Shown here piece by piece: positions 1-8,160 of a DNA stretch of 42,502 bases (its first letter is position 1; every line of letters begins with the position of its first letter). The notes under the pieces are model-generated. The model was not told where the DNA came from. It saw only the letters and a list, made by a program, of their open reading frames with translations, and did no database searches. Made by a program: the position numbers and the translations under genes. The stretch is from Bacteroidota bacterium (GTDB taxonomy: Bacteria; Bacteroidota; Bacteroidia; Cytophagales; Cyclobacteriaceae), in the NCBI GenBank assembly GCA_024280115.1, contig JAJRQT010000054.1:1-42502 (forward strand). Reading direction: 5' to 3'.

Positions 1-72
1 ACTGAGTTTTTCCAACCTGAATTCTTCGGGAAATAAACTGTTTGTGCCAGTGGGTTTGTATATTTGTGCCAT
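1..72 (-). CDS. Partial transposase, N-terminus only (probable IS5-like)
   Basis: A minus-strand reading frame starts with ATG at 72 and is open to the left edge (24 codons). It begins M-A-Q-I-Y-K-P-T-G and continues into L-F-P-E-E-F-R-L-E-K-L-S. The stretch R-L-E-K-L-S a few residues after a short polar leader resembles the beginning of IS5-family DDE transposases, which usually continue K-L-G-D-P-L. Nothing of the catalytic domain is inside the window, so the family call is an inference from about 20 residues. It could instead be the start of an unrelated gene. If correct, an insertion sequence lies just left of the interrupted molybdopterin oxidoreductase. Confidence 0.45.
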   Translation of the reverse strand, partial: MAQIYKPTGTNSLFPEEFRLEKLS

Positions 73-164
73 CTAATATTCTTTGATGCTAAGATAACAC
101 ATCTATCTGAATTTCAATAAGTTAATTTTAGATATCCCCTAATTATAATGTCATATTCTCCTCT

Positions 165-187
165 GGCGCAAGCGTCTCGCTTGTGCC
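165..187. repeat. Short palindromic (REP-like) hairpin
   Basis: The 10-base arms GGCGCAAGCG (165-174) and CGCTTGTGCC (178-187) are reverse complements with one G-T pair and a three-base loop. The element is GC-rich inside an AT-rich gap between the transposase start and the molybdopterin oxidoreductase. It has no T-tract, so a terminator role is not supported. Its form is that of dispersed REP-like palindromes; copy number cannot be judged from this window. The rest of 73-333 holds no convincing gene; a 60-codon plus-strand frame at 148-330 spans the hairpin and looks accidental. Confidence 0.5.
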
Positions 188-333
188 TTTTAACCACTAG
201 CAAACTAACATACTCCATGCTTTTGGTAAAAGAAATTGTAAAGCGAACAATCCGTCTGGTCACAGTTTATCCTTACGTGTTTCTATCACGTAAAATCCTT
301 GTGTATTTTTTATCTCCGGGTATTTTTTAATGT

Positions 334-2442
334 TTAATTTTCATACAACTTAACCTCCACCTCAACCCCGCTAAAAGCTGTATTACCGGATAATTTATCT
401 AAAAACTGATCATCTGTTATATCATTGATCGAAACACCTGCGTGAGCCCCGGCAATATTTAATTTAATTCCGGAGATGTTGTGCCCATATCCATGGGGAA
501 TGCTGACAACTCCCGGCATTATGAGATCAGTTATCTCAGCCTGAAGCGCAACGGATCCTTTAGCAGATTTAACATTGACCAGGTCCCCGTCCTTGATTTT
601 TCTTGAATTGGCGTCATCGGTGTGTATTAACAAAGTACATCTTTTCTTCCCTTTAACCAGCCGGTAACTGTTGTGCATCCATGAATTGTTACTCCTCATT
701 TCTCTACGTCCAATTAAGACCAGCTGAGAATTTTCATCTTTCCCGAAGCTCAGCTTTTCTAACTGTTCAATTAAAAGGGTAGGTGCGAGGTGAACTTTTT
801 TATCCGGAGTATATAAATATTCTGGCATTCTCGGTTTTAATGGCCCTAAGTCCATGCCATGTGGGTGGCGTTTTATTTTTTTTAAACTGAGTGAATACGG
901 GCCCTTCTTTAATCCCACGTTCAGCATATATGATGGGGTTAAAAAGGGAAATAGAATCCGTTCGGCCAGCGATCTTTTTTGTTGCAGGCTTCTCGCTAAG
1001 TTTTTGAATATTTGCTAGTCGTATTGCATGCCTTTTTCGGGTTTAAACAAAGGGGAGGAATACTTGGCGACATTGCGAACGGCGAGATTATTAAAGAATA
1101 AATCGAAGTGTTCGATTTCTAAACCGGTTGCCGGAGGCAAGATCACATCTGCATACTTACTTGTCTCGTTCAGGTAGATGTCTATCGAGACCATAAATTC
1201 AAGTTCCGAAAGTGCCTTCTCCAATTGTTTCCCATTGGGAGTTGAAAGCACAGGATTTCCATTTGAACAGATAAATGCTTTTATCTGCCCGTCTCCCGGA
1301 GTCAGACATTCTTCTGCTAAGGCTGCAACCGGCAATTCGCCATTGGTTTCCGGAAGTTTACGCACCCTGCTTTGCCATCGATTGTATTTTTTGAAGGTTC
1401 CTTTTTTTGACATAAAACCAACAATATCAATTGCCGCTTTAGGAAACATCGCTCCGCCAGGTTTATCGAAATTTCCACTTAAAATATTGATAAGGTTGAT
1501 AAGCCAATGGCAGAGCGCTCCATATTCTTGAGTAGAAACGCCCAATCTTCCATAGCAAACAGCTGCATCTGCTGCAATAAAATCGGCGGCTGTTTGTTCG
1601 ATGATTTCCTTTTTTACCCCACATATTTCCTCTGCTATTTTCGGAGTGAATCGTTTAAATATATTTGAGATTGCATCTATTCCGATCATCCATTTGGGAA
1701 GCTGATTAATATCGATAAGTTGCTTTTCGAAAAATTCGTGAATAATCGCCGCCAAGAAAAAGACATCTTTCCCGGGCCTAATATAAACATGCTGGTCTGC
1801 CGCTTGTGCCGTTTTGGTTTTTCTCGGATCGATGACAACCATTTTCCCTCCTCTCGATTGCAGAGCTTTTATGCGATTGGGCATTCCTGCAGCTGACATT
1901 AAACTGCCATTAGAAATCATGGGATTTGCACCCAAAACTAGAAAATAATCAGTGCTATCAATATCTGGGATCGGAATGGTAAAAATATGTCCGAACATCC
2001 ATTGAGCTGCGAGTTGCTGCGGCAGTTGATCTACCGATGAAGCTGAATATTTATTTTTTGTTTTAAGTGCTCTTAAAAAAGAAGATGAAAACAGCATGCT
2101 TCCGATATTATGAGCTGCTGGATTTCCCTGATACACTGCTACGGCGTCATTACCGTATTTTTTCTGAATTTTTTTAATCCCCTCAACTGCCATATCATAG
2201 GCCTCTGTCCACGATATTTCAATCCACTTACCATTTACTTTTTTGATAGGTCGTTTCAAACGGTCAGGGTCATTATAAATATCTTGCAATGCCATGGACT
2301 TTGGACAAATATAACCCTTGCTAAACGGATCATTTTTATCACCTTTAATAGATTGAATTTCCTGATCGATTACTTTAATTTCCAGGCCACACATGGCTTC
2401 ACATAGATTGCAGGTCCGGAAATGTGTTTTTACTAATGGCAT
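334..2442 (-). pseudogene. Molybdopterin-dependent oxidoreductase (DMSO reductase superfamily), interrupted by one in-frame TAG
   Basis: Catalytic subunit of a bis-MGD molybdenum enzyme, about 702 residues if read through. The N-terminus carries a 4Fe-4S binding pattern with Cys11, Cys14, Cys18 and Cys46, typical of formate dehydrogenase, nitrate reductase and thiosulfate reductase relatives. The middle has the usual dinucleotide-binding stretches, for example V-V-I-D-P-R-K-T-K-T. The C-terminal part (334-927) is the molybdopterin dinucleotide-binding beta-barrel domain. Codon 476 (1015-1017) is TAG, and the frame continues without a shift: Q-Y-D-stop-Q-I-F-K-N-L-A. Family members usually read D-W-x-I-F at this point, so a TGG to TAG change is the simplest explanation. 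No twin-arginine signal is visible, so it is probably cytoplasmic. No partner iron-sulfur or membrane subunit is adjacent. It may be a true pseudogene, a sequencing error, or two fragments; the substrate is unknown. Confidence 0.85.
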
Positions 2443-2895
2443 ACGTAGTTAGTTTCTTTTTGAAAGATACTTAAAACTATTCGTTGGCAGAATTATTAAC
2501 GCTGAATTTACAGTTGAATCGATATATGAAGAAATAGAGTTTTTATATCTTCAAATTTCATGTGCATTAATCGCCGATTGATATTTGATTTGTGATCAGT
2601 TGGATTATTTTGATCTAAAGATTTGATAATTGAAACGGCGATTTTACTATGCAGCAAAAAACTTTTTATATAAACAGTAAAACCACCATTGTCTTTTCAG
2701 CATTGGATAAGCAAAGTAAGCTGATCGTTTATTGTAAGCATCTCTCTCACACGATCGCTGGGTGGGCGCCTTGCATTAATCTATTATTTTGTATCAAGAA
2801 CAAAAGAGGCCCGAGCTTGCCTTGCCTGAAGACAAGTGAGATGCACGGACCAGGTTATGTTTTCTATCGGTTTGCGAAATCAGCCCTCGATAAAT
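2443..2895. other. Intergenic region with no recognised gene
   Basis: This gap of about 450 bases lies between the oxidoreductase start and the end of the DUF1080 gene. It contains a plus-strand frame at 2649-2909 (86 codons) with no recognisable domain or ribosome binding site, overlapping the DUF1080 3' end; I do not accept it. The part around 2755-2850 is more GC-rich than its surroundings and could be a fragment of a decayed or repetitive element. No terminator-like hairpin was found. Confidence 0.4.
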
Positions 2896-3558
2896 CTAAA
2901 GTTCTTTAATCCTGATGTTACGGAATTTTACTAAATCTCCATGGCCGAGGAATCCTATATGGCCTTTTTTATTTTTTAGCCCCGGATGCTTTTTATCATG
3001 CATCGTATCCAGTTTTCTCGCATCTTTAAGGTTAGCATCAACGATTACCTCACCATTTAAAATTACTTTTATGTCAAAACCATCGTAAATCACCTCTTGT
3101 GAGTTCCATTCACCAACGGGTTTTAAAAAGCCTCTTTTTGCAGCTATTACCCCATATACCGACCCGTGATATTGCCGGTCATCCAGGTCTTTATATTTAT
3201 CTGCGGTATTATCTATTATTTGTAATTCAATGGCATCATATGCCGCATCCCCTTTTAAAGGGGCCCGGATACCCAGCCCGTTGTTAGCGCCAGGCGTTAG
3301 TTGAAATTCAAACCGGAAGTTGAAATTAGCATATTCCTTTTCTGTAAATAGATTGCCTTTACCTCCTTTGTCGGGATAAATTACAATCATACCATTTTCA
3401 ACTACATAATCTGTTTTATTACCTACCCATCCATTGAGATTTTCGCCATTAAAAAGGAGCTCAAATCCATCTGTTTTTTCTATGTTGGTAAGAATGTTTT
3501 GGCTGAAGGAATTAAATGAACAAATGATAATTGTTGAGAATATTATTGTCTTTTTCAT
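2896..3558 (-). CDS. Secreted DUF1080 (3-keto-disaccharide hydrolase-type) protein
   Basis: A 220-residue exported protein. Residues 1-20 form a signal peptide (M-K-K-T-I-I-F-S then hydrophobic, ending F-S-Q). The rest is one DUF1080 domain (PF06439), a concanavalin-like jelly roll: it opens with D-G-F-E-L-L-F-N-G, then L-N-G-W, contains N-N-G-L-G-I-R-A-P and a conserved E-L-Q-I-I-D, and ends with the strand G-H-I-G-F-L-G-H-G. The length is typical of single-domain members. DUF1080 proteins include hydrolases of 3-keto-glycosides and often occur with Gfo/Idh/MocA oxidoreductases; one such gene lies in this window at 39615-40958, though far away. It is probably periplasmic. The substrate is unknown. 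Confidence 0.9.
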   Translation of the reverse strand: MKKTIIFSTIIICSFNSFSQNILTNIEKTDGFELLFNGENLNGWVGNKTDYVVENGMIVIYPDKGGKGNLFTEKEYANFNFRFEFQLTPGANNGLGIRAPLKGDAAYDAIELQIIDNTADKYKDLDDRQYHGSVYGVIAAKRGFLKPVGEWNSQEVIYDGFDIKVILNGEVIVDANLKDARKLDTMHDKKHPGLKNKKGHIGFLGHGDLVKFRNIRIKEL

Positions 3559-3695
3559 AATTTTAAAGATTTAAATTGGGCTTGAAGTTGTTGCGAATAT
3601 CATAAAAAAAAGTGTAAGCAGAAGCAGATTACGAATAATATTTCGAATTTGGATTGTAATAGGAAATGTAAGGCAATTGAGCTGATGATTGAGCT

Positions 3696-4553
3696 TTATT
3701 CAATTTCAAAATTATATGCTAAAGTTCTGGTAGGTGTAAAGATCTTGAGCACGTATCGCCCGTCTGCAAAATCTGAATTAAGTGTGAAATGAAACTCTTG
3801 TGCTCCTTTTCTGATCATGGTCGTGGAAACAACTTTTCCGTTTTCATCCATGAAAATGACAGGATATTCGTCCGATGAGACCGTCGGAAGGCTGATGAAT
3901 AATTCTCCAATTTCTGTATTTTGATGAACATTAATTCCGGCATTTGCCAAAATTTTCTTGAATTCTTTATCGGTATAATCAGCCTGGATTACAACATCAT
4001 CAAAATGGATTGTGCTATTTACTTTTCCCAGGTTAAAAGCAAAAAATGAAAAAGGTTCATCGATTTCACTTTTAAAGGTAAACGGGCCATAGTTGATTTC
4101 ATCGGGACGAAGAAGAAGCCTTTCTTCAAAGAAAGTTTCAATTCCATTGCTTACGGAGATGGAAATCAGGCATGCTTTTGTTACGCTTGCATTAAAAGAG
4201 ATGGAGTAAACCGTATTTTTTGAAACTGTAAAAAAGCTGAATAACTGAACATCGCCTATCGACTGCTCATGGTTTTCTGTAAATACCACCGCACTTTGAT
4301 TCCCTGCTATTGCATTGACAGAATCGATGCTGAAAAGGCCTGATGCTCCGTTGTATTTCCCCAATGTCCAATTGCTCGTGAGATTTTCAAAGTCATAGTT
4401 TGAAATCAGATTTGTTTCATCTGAATTAGAAAAAATACCTTTTTCATCGTTTGAAGATGTATTTGTATCTGGGTTATTCTTGTCAGAAGCAAATATCTGA
4501 AATGAAATTGTGACGCAAATTGTCAAAAATATGATTGCTAATTTAAAATTCAT
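3696..4553 (-). CDS. Secreted protein with CBM4/9-like galactose-binding domain
   Basis: A 285-residue exported protein with a signal peptide at residues 1-22 and a low-complexity N/D/S-rich linker to about residue 45. Residues 50-195 look like a CBM4/9-type jelly roll: N-L-I-S-N-Y-D-F-E near its start, then N-W-T-L-G, and a closing F-D-D-V-V-I. The last 85 residues (I-N-V-H-Q-N onward, ending G-R-Y-V-L-K-I-F-T and L-A-Y-N-F-E) resemble a beta-sandwich sorting domain of T9SS cargo but lack a clear type A or B motif. It has no catalytic domain, so it probably binds a glycan or serves as a surface protein. It sits between the DUF1080 gene and the cyclase-family gene on the same strand. Domain calls are from sequence pattern only. 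Confidence 0.6.
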   Translation of the reverse strand: MNFKLAIIFLTICVTISFQIFASDKNNPDTNTSSNDEKGIFSNSDETNLISNYDFENLTSNWTLGKYNGASGLFSIDSVNAIAGNQSAVVFTENHEQSIGDVQLFSFFTVSKNTVYSISFNASVTKACLISISVSNGIETFFEERLLLRPDEINYGPFTFKSEIDEPFSFFAFNLGKVNSTIHFDDVVIQADYTDKEFKKILANAGINVHQNTEIGELFISLPTVSSDEYPVIFMDENGKVVSTTMIRKGAQEFHFTLNSDFADGRYVLKIFTPTRTLAYNFEIE

Positions 4554-4613
4554 CTGCTCTCAGGCTATGATTATAAAAATGTATAACCAAAGAGCGTGCC
4601 GAAAATTGTGAAT

Positions 4614-5573
4614 CTATTTAATTGCGATTGGATTTCCGGGTGATCCTGTTGCTCCCTTGAAAGGAACGGGTATAAATACGAAGGCAAATTCGTAAACTTT
4701 CTCTGCTGCCAACACCTCCAGGTTCATATGCTCTATATGATAGATTCCATTTTTTGCAAGGTCTTGCAAATGCACAGGAAAAAACAAGCCATCTTCTTCA
4801 AAAGGGTGGGTCTCAATTGCATAATTGTCAGAACCGATCAATACAACGCCCTGATCGGCAAGCCATTGAGCTGAGCCAAGTCCTATGCCTGGTTCACCAT
4901 CCATGTAAGCTTCATTATCTGTCATCCATAATTTACCGTGCCCCGTGCGAATTAAAACGACATCCCCGGAATGGATTTTCAGCTTGTGCATTTTCAGGAA
5001 GCCTTGAATTTCCTCAGTTGAAATGGCATATCCCGCTGGTAAAATAACTTTATTAAGAAATCCAGCCATATCCAGCAAAATTCCTCTTGTATAAATAGGA
5101 CCCACATTTTCTACACCCAATTTATCGATACCGTATTGAGAGACAATGTCCGTCCGCTTAAAGCCATTATAAAACCGGTCCTCTCCATTGATTCAAGCTC
5201 CAAAGTGACCCAATCCATCAAATTGTGTTCCTACTTGGCCGAGCTCTCCAACGATCATTTCACTCATGCCAATGGCCTTATTTCTTCCAAATGGGCCGTC
5301 GGACGGATTGCCTTCAATCACCATCTTGTAGGTGCGACCTCCTTTAGGCATATCCTTTTCGTATGGTCTTCCAAGTTGAAATATTTTGCCTTCCTTAATT
5401 AATTTATTCGCTTCCAGTACCTTTTCAGGAGTCAAAAGGTTGGCAGCGCCAAGCGTATCACCCACACCATACCTGGATGGCCACCAGGGTTTGTTGGAAT
5501 TCTGTGCGTTTGTAATGAAAAAGGTAAAAATAAAAACGCTGATTGCACTTGTAGTCAGGATATATTTTGTCAT
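4614..5573 (-). pseudogene. Cyclase-family hydrolase (PF04199), interrupted by one in-frame TGA
   Basis: Read through, this is a 319-codon protein of the cyclase / kynurenine-formamidase-like metal-dependent hydrolase family. It has a signal peptide (residues 1-23), then W-W-P-S-R-Y-G and G-A-A-N-L-L-T-P, the metal-site region G-Q-V-G-T-Q-F-D-G-L-G-H (112-123), and downstream R-G-I-L-L-D-M-A, G-D-V-V-L-I-R-T-G and the C-terminal P-V-P-F-K-G-A-T-G-S-P-G-N-P. Gln113 and Gln117 replace the first two histidines of the HxGTHxD motif, as in a known subgroup. Codon 127 (5193-5195) is TGA directly after G-H-F-G-A, and the same frame goes on I-N-G-E-D-R-F-Y-N-G, matching the family. There is no frameshift. 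A TTG at 5118-5120 could be mistaken for a separate start. The cause is a nonsense mutation or a sequence error. Confidence 0.85.
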
Positions 5574-5608
5574 AGTGAATAATGGTTTAAATTGAAATTA
5601 CTTTCAAA

Positions 5609-6343
5609 TTAAATTTGATTCAATGCCTTTTTAATTGCCATCTCAGCCAATTCAGCTATTTCTTCAGGAGTGTGGTTGCCTCTTTCGATAGGATCCAAAA
5701 CAGTATAGGTCAGTTTTTCTCCCACACCCATTGGAAAACCTGTTTTTTGCAGAAGATAATTACCATCTACTGCGAATGGAATTATCGCTGCTGAGGGTGA
5801 TGTTTTTAATAATGTTCCCAATCCTCCTGCTTTGAATTTTCTGACCTTTCCGTCTTTACTTCGTGTTCCCTCTGGGAATATGCAAGCTGAATAATTATTG
5901 GCCTCTATCTGCCTTCCCAATTTGATGATCTCCTTAATGGCCTGGGGACGATTTTTTCTATCTATTAATGCAGAACCACCCTTGCGAAGATTATATGAAA
6001 TGCTGGGAATGCCTTTAGCTAATTCAATTTTAGAAATAAATTTTGGGAAATGTTTCCGAAACCCCCAAATGATTGGAGGAATATCAAATTGACTTTGATG
6101 ATTTGAAACGATGATCAGAGGGCAGTTTTCGGGAAGTTTTCCAAAACCAACGAAATTTGCTCGTGAACCAAGAATGAGATGACTTTTGATTATCAGAAAG
6201 TTCATGATATCCACAGCTTGCTTTTGTGCGAGATAGCCGAAAACGTTCCAGCAAATTACTTGAATAATATGGAAGATACCTAGAATCGCTCCGAAGGCGA
6301 GATAAAAAATTGGAGTTAAGATATAGGCTAATATTTTTTTCAT
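5609..6343 (-). CDS. plsC: 1-acyl-sn-glycerol-3-phosphate acyltransferase
   Basis: A 244-residue membrane-associated acyltransferase that converts lysophosphatidic acid to phosphatidic acid in phospholipid synthesis. The N-terminus has one long hydrophobic segment (about residues 5-35). The catalytic HX4D motif is N-H-Q-S-Q-F-D (His82, Asp87), and the substrate-binding motif is F-P-E-G-T-R-S (156-162). A further conserved stretch, K-G-G-S-A-L-I-D-R, lies between them. Length and motif spacing are normal for PlsC/AGPAT (PF01553). It starts just upstream of the cyclase gene on the same strand, with 35 bases between them. Paralogues acting on other lysolipids cannot be excluded. Confidence 0.9.
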   Translation of the reverse strand: MKKILAYILTPIFYLAFGAILGIFHIIQVICWNVFGYLAQKQAVDIMNFLIIKSHLILGSRANFVGFGKLPENCPLIIVSNHQSQFDIPPIIWGFRKHFPKFISKIELAKGIPSISYNLRKGGSALIDRKNRPQAIKEIIKLGRQIEANNYSACIFPEGTRSKDGKVRKFKAGGLGTLLKTSPSAAIIPFAVDGNYLLQKTGFPMGVGEKLTYTVLDPIERGNHTPEEIAELAEMAIKKALNQI

Positions 6344-6542
6344 AATTCCTGCAATATTGAATAAATAATCTGAAAAGTAAATTTATTAATTTGCTTAAAA
6401 AAATCACAAAAATCACACGATGATGAATAGTTCATTTATTCATTAAAAAAATTCAAATTTTTTATTACCATTGATGTTTTTATTGGATAAATAGATAATT
6501 GTTGCATCAGAGATTTATTAGTTATTATAATTTTTTCAAATC

Positions 6543-7799
6543 ATGGATAGAAGGGACTGGAGAAAATACACATTAATTATATTGTTTATCGGATTTTTAT
6601 CATGCTCAAATGATGAACCGGAAAAACCCATTGATAATACTTTACCTGATAGTATTGTGTTCAATGAAATTCATTCAACAGGAAATCCTGACTGGATCGA
6701 ATTGTATAATTTTGGTGAGAAAACAGTGGATTTGGAGGGATTTATGGTTTATGATGATGAGGTAAACAAATACACCCTACCCGCGGGTTATAGTATCAAT
6801 CCCGGCGATTTCCTGATTCTTATCTGTGATGACCAGGGGGTTGGTTTGAACGTGCCTTTTAAACTGACATCCCTGGGTGAGGACATCACATTGCAGAGAC
6901 CTGATGGAAAAATGATTGATCATGTGGTTTTTCCAGCCATGGACAACGGCCAGACTTATTCAAGATTTCCTGATGGAACCGGCATGTGGCAGGTCACAGG
7001 ATTTGCCACTGAAAATAAAACAAATGGCGATGGGCCTATTTCATTTTTTAAAGCATACACTTATACGCCTGAAATTCCAATGGTTAGTGACGATATAGAC
7101 TTTTCACTGGAAATTTCAGATGGGACAAATGTTTCAAAAATTCAGTTGCTCTATGCCATTGATGATGCTGCATACCAGGCGTTGGATATGACTTCTACAG
7201 ACGCTGTTAATTTTACAACTACAACTCCGGGCCTTACCACTGATGGGGAATTGTTTTATTATTTCAAGCTAATAGATAACAATGGGAGCGAGGTGCTGCT
7301 CCCCAATGATGCGATGGAAGATCCGTATGATATCACCATTACTTCCGGGGATGTACCAAACCTGGTTATTAATGAAATAATGGCCAGCAATAAAACTACA
7401 ATGGTTGATCCTGATGGAGCAGCAGATGAATTTGATGATTGGATTGAAATTTATAATGCAGGGACCACTCCTGTGGATATGGGTAGATTCTATTTCAGTG
7501 ATTCTGAAAATCCATTCGATGACAGAATCCCCAGGGATGCGCCTGAAAAAACCACCATTCAACCAGGAGGGTATTTATTATTCTGGGCGGATAGCGATAC
7601 CGAACAAGGGCCAAATCATCTTAAATTTAAACTGAGCGCTGACGGAGAAATATTGAGTTTGTATTATAAGGATGGGAGATTGATAGATGAGCATGCATTT
7701 GGAATTCAATCTGCAGATATATCAGAAGGACGAAGTCCTGACGGAGGGGATAACTGGATAAAATACAATACACCAACGCCCGGTGTAGCAAATCAATGA
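6543..7799 (+). CDS. Lipoprotein with two lamin-tail domains
   Basis: A 418-residue surface or periplasmic protein. The N-terminus has a lipoprotein signal ending F-L-S-C, with Cys21 followed by S-N-D-E. The first lamin-tail domain (LTD, PF00932) covers about residues 38-155 (I-V-F-N-E-I-H, then D-W-I-E-L-Y-N, Y-S-R-F-P-D-G). The middle (about 165-270) is an Ig-like beta-sandwich. The second LTD covers about 275-418 (L-V-I-N-E-I-M, then D-W-I-E-I-Y-N, G-G-D-N-W). LTD domains in bacterial exported proteins are thought to bind surfaces or nucleic acid, often in proteins with CotH or nuclease partners; none is seen here. It overlaps the next gene by four bases (ATGA), so the two are probably translationally coupled. 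Confidence 0.85.
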   Translation: MDRRDWRKYTLIILFIGFLSCSNDEPEKPIDNTLPDSIVFNEIHSTGNPDWIELYNFGEKTVDLEGFMVYDDEVNKYTLPAGYSINPGDFLILICDDQGVGLNVPFKLTSLGEDITLQRPDGKMIDHVVFPAMDNGQTYSRFPDGTGMWQVTGFATENKTNGDGPISFFKAYTYTPEIPMVSDDIDFSLEISDGTNVSKIQLLYAIDDAAYQALDMTSTDAVNFTTTTPGLTTDGELFYYFKLIDNNGSEVLLPNDAMEDPYDITITSGDVPNLVINEIMASNKTTMVDPDGAADEFDDWIEIYNAGTTPVDMGRFYFSDSENPFDDRIPRDAPEKTTIQPGGYLLFWADSDTEQGPNHLKFKLSADGEILSLYYKDGRLIDEHAFGIQSADISEGRSPDGGDNWIKYNTPTPGVANQ

Positions 7800-8095
7800 A
7801 ATTGAAAAACCAAGTATTAGAAATTCAAACTCTGGCCATTAAAGACTTTGGTCTTTCCGGAGATACGGGCCTGGAAATTTCAAATATGAATAAATTGAAA
7901 GCATGGCTTGCTCAGGAAATTCAATTACTTATCGGCCACGATTTCCACGGTTTTTTAAACATGCTATATCGAATTGATGTCAATGAACAAAAAGCCAAAG
8001 AAGCATTTACAGGTGATGATCCATCCATGAGGTTAGCTGAGTTGGTCATTGAACGGGAGTTACAAAAAGTAGAAACAAGAAAAAGGTATAAATAA
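7796..8095 (+). CDS. Small conserved-looking protein of unknown function
   Basis: A 99-residue soluble protein with no signal peptide. It looks alpha-helical and charged, with the segment L-I-G-H-D-F-H-G-F-L-N-M-L-Y-R-I-D-V in the middle and a basic C-terminus (E-T-R-K-R-Y-K). I do not recognise a named family, although the arrangement L-Y-R-I-D-V near a predicted helix looks like a conserved Bacteroidota hypothetical. Its start overlaps the stop of the lamin-tail lipoprotein by four bases (ATGA), which supports real translation and a shared transcript. Its different cell location (cytoplasmic against exported) suggests the pairing is not a physical complex. Confidence 0.7.
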   Translation: MKLKNQVLEIQTLAIKDFGLSGDTGLEISNMNKLKAWLAQEIQLLIGHDFHGFLNMLYRIDVNEQKAKEAFTGDDPSMRLAELVIERELQKVETRKRYK

Positions 8096-8098
8096 ACC

Positions 8099-8126
8099 TT
8101 GTACATTTTATTATTTCTTAACTTTG
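8099..8126 (+). promoter_or_regulatory. Candidate Bacteroidota-type promoter for the DUF5916 gene
   Basis: TTG at 8099-8101 and TAACTTTG at 8119-8126 match the -33 (TTG) and -7 (TAnnTTTG) elements of the Bacteroidota primary sigma factor. The spacer of 17 bases is within the usual range. The start codon at 8161 leaves a leader of about 28 bases. This is a match to a published consensus; transcription itself is not shown. Confidence 0.55.
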
Positions 8127-8160
8127 AAATGGCCACTTCGTTTCAACCATTTTTTTAGTT

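Noticed and set aside
148..330. Plus-strand frame of 60 codons
   Set aside because: It spans a palindromic hairpin, has no domain or ribosome binding site, and lies in a gap next to a probable insertion sequence.
2649..2909. Plus-strand frame of 86 codons
   Set aside because: No recognisable domain; it overlaps the 3' end of the DUF1080 gene, and its composition looks non-coding.
1015..5195. Recoded TAG or TGA codons (pyrrolysine, selenocysteine or alternative code)
   Set aside because: Many intact genes in the window end with TGA or TAG, and the sites do not fall at known Sec or Pyl positions. Nonsense mutation or sequence error is simpler.
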